64,000 bases of DNA from Aquamicrobium sp. GTDB taxonomy: Bacteria > Pseudomonadota > Alphaproteobacteria > Rhizobiales > Rhizobiaceae. The DNA is taken from the NCBI GenBank assembly GCA_019739225.1, contig JAHHDT010000002.1, forward strand, positions 102,640 through 166,639, given 5' to 3'. The translations under genes and the position numbers were made by a program. The notes below the pieces were generated by a model. It worked only from the letters and a program-made list of their open reading frames with translations, was not told where the DNA came from and made no database searches. Positions 63,327 to 64,000 of this stretch are shown one piece after another. Position 1 is the first letter of the stretch, and every line of letters starts with the position of its first letter.

Positions 63327-64000
63327 ATGGCCGACAAGGAAACCGCAATCGAGAAAGTCTGGAAACTTCTGGACGAGGAGGCCGACTATGTCGTCAAGCT
63401 CACACAGGATATCGTCCGTATTCCCTCGGTAAACCCGCGCTTCGTGACGGATGCCGAGCAGAACCGCGAAGCGGCCGTCCAGGATCGTCTCCAGCAGGAA
63501 ACCGAAGCACTCGGCTTCAAGTCCGACCGTTGGGAGGTGTTTCCCGACCGGCCGAACCTCGTCGCCGATCTCCCCGGTGACGAAGACAAGAGCCTCATCC
63601 TTTGCGGCCATGTCGATGTCGTGCCGATCGGCGAGCGGTCGGAATGGACCGTCGAGCCCTTCGGCGGGCAGATCGCCGACGGCAAGCTTTACGGCCGTGG
63701 CGCGGTCGACATGAAGAGCGGCGTCGCAGCCTGCATCGCGGCGGCGCGCGCCCTGAACAAGGCGGGCGTGGATCTTCAGGGCCGTCTGTCGATCCATACC
63801 GTCGTGGACGAAGAGGCGGGCGGCTTCGGCGCCATGGACGCGGTCGCCAAGGGCAAGCTTGCCAAGGCGGCGATCGTCGCGGAGCCCACCTGGGGTGACG
63901 TCATCCCCTCCGAAGGCGGGCTTTTCTGGACCCGTGTCACGATCAAGGGCCGGCAGGGCCATGCCGGACTGCGTTTCAACGAGGTGTGGCCGCAGCGCGA
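63327..64000 (+). CDS. M20 family deacylase (ArgE/DapE-like), 3' end outside window
   Basis: Only the first 224 codons are visible; the frame is still open at the window edge. ATG 63327 follows the SD GAAGAAGGGG at 6-10 bp. Motifs are LILCGHVDVVPIGERSEWTVEPF (metal His and Asp), LYGRGAVDMKSGVAACI (bridging Asp), TVVDEEAGGFGAM (catalytic Glu pair) and VAEPTWGDVIPSEGG. The lid domain begins at TIKGRQGHAGL. This is the acetylornithine deacetylase / succinyl-diaminopimelate desuccinylase type. As third gene of the RpiR plus-strand arm it likely removes an N-acyl group from the pathway substrate. Confidence 0.92.
   Translation, partial: MADKETAIEKVWKLLDEEADYVVKLTQDIVRIPSVNPRFVTDAEQNREAAVQDRLQQETEALGFKSDRWEVFPDRPNLVADLPGDEDKSLILCGHVDVVPIGERSEWTVEPFGGQIADGKLYGRGAVDMKSGVAACIAAARALNKAGVDLQGRLSIHTVVDEEAGGFGAMDAVAKGKLAKAAIVAEPTWGDVIPSEGGLFWTRVTIKGRQGHAGLRFNEVWPQR

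Overview
The window (about 63% G+C, densely packed, coding on both strands) reads as chromosome of an alphaproteobacterium of the order Hyphomicrobiales (Rhizobiales), probably Phyllobacteriaceae-like. The reasons are the style of the genes (NrnC-type exonuclease, imelysin/di-haem iron operon, many ABC importers), the short palindromic repeats typical of that order, a polA-adjacent small RNA candidate, and a RirA-type iron box. I see no tRNA, rRNA, CRISPR, phage or insertion sequence.

Layout. 1-8.9 kb: an aromatic amino-acid cluster, with acyl-CoA dehydrogenase (5' end outside the window), 2-aminobenzoate-type CoA ligase, tryptophan 2,3-dioxygenase, a five-gene branched-chain/aromatic-type ABC importer and a RidA protein. 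9.0-23.7 kb: a carbohydrate block bounded by gnd and rpe, with a divergent LacI-family regulator and two copies of its probable operator, a CUT1 sugar ABC importer, two xylose-isomerase-like TIM barrels, a Gfo/Idh/MocA dehydrogenase, an aldo/keto reductase, a GH43 glycosidase and a cytoplasmic PD40 propeller protein. 23.7-30.8 kb: housekeeping and miscellaneous (LysE exporter, DNA polymerase I, probable sRNA, M20 peptidase, NrnC, acyltransferase 3). 31.1-36.5 kb: oligopeptide ABC importer with a fused OppD-OppF ATPase. 36.6-41.2 kb: a 51-residue membrane protein, an Rrf2 regulator and the sulfate importer (Sbp-CysT-CysW-CysA).

41.5-53.3 kb is the most interesting region. A ribose-type ABC importer, a SorC-family regulator and a fused class II aldolase/short-chain dehydrogenase run on the minus strand. 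S-methyl-5-thioribose kinase (mtnK), S-methyl-5-thioribose-1-phosphate isomerase (mtnA) and two FMN 2-hydroxy-acid dehydrogenases run on the plus strand. A 29-bp near-symmetrical operator/promoter lies between the two arms. Together they describe uptake, phosphorylation, isomerisation and aldol cleavage of 5-methylthioribose or 5-deoxyribose to DHAP and a short aldehyde.

53.3-58.3 kb is an imelysin / di-haem c-type / imelysin / DUF1513 periplasmic iron operon with an IRO-type box over its predicted promoter. 58.3-64 kb is a RpiR-centred divergent cluster (ornithine cyclodeaminase, glutamine-synthetase-like ligase; N-formylglutamate amidohydrolase, cysteine hydrolase, M20 deacylase cut by the window end), probably for catabolism of an unidentified amine or N-acyl amino acid.

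All calls come from reading the sequence and from remembered family motifs; no database search was run.
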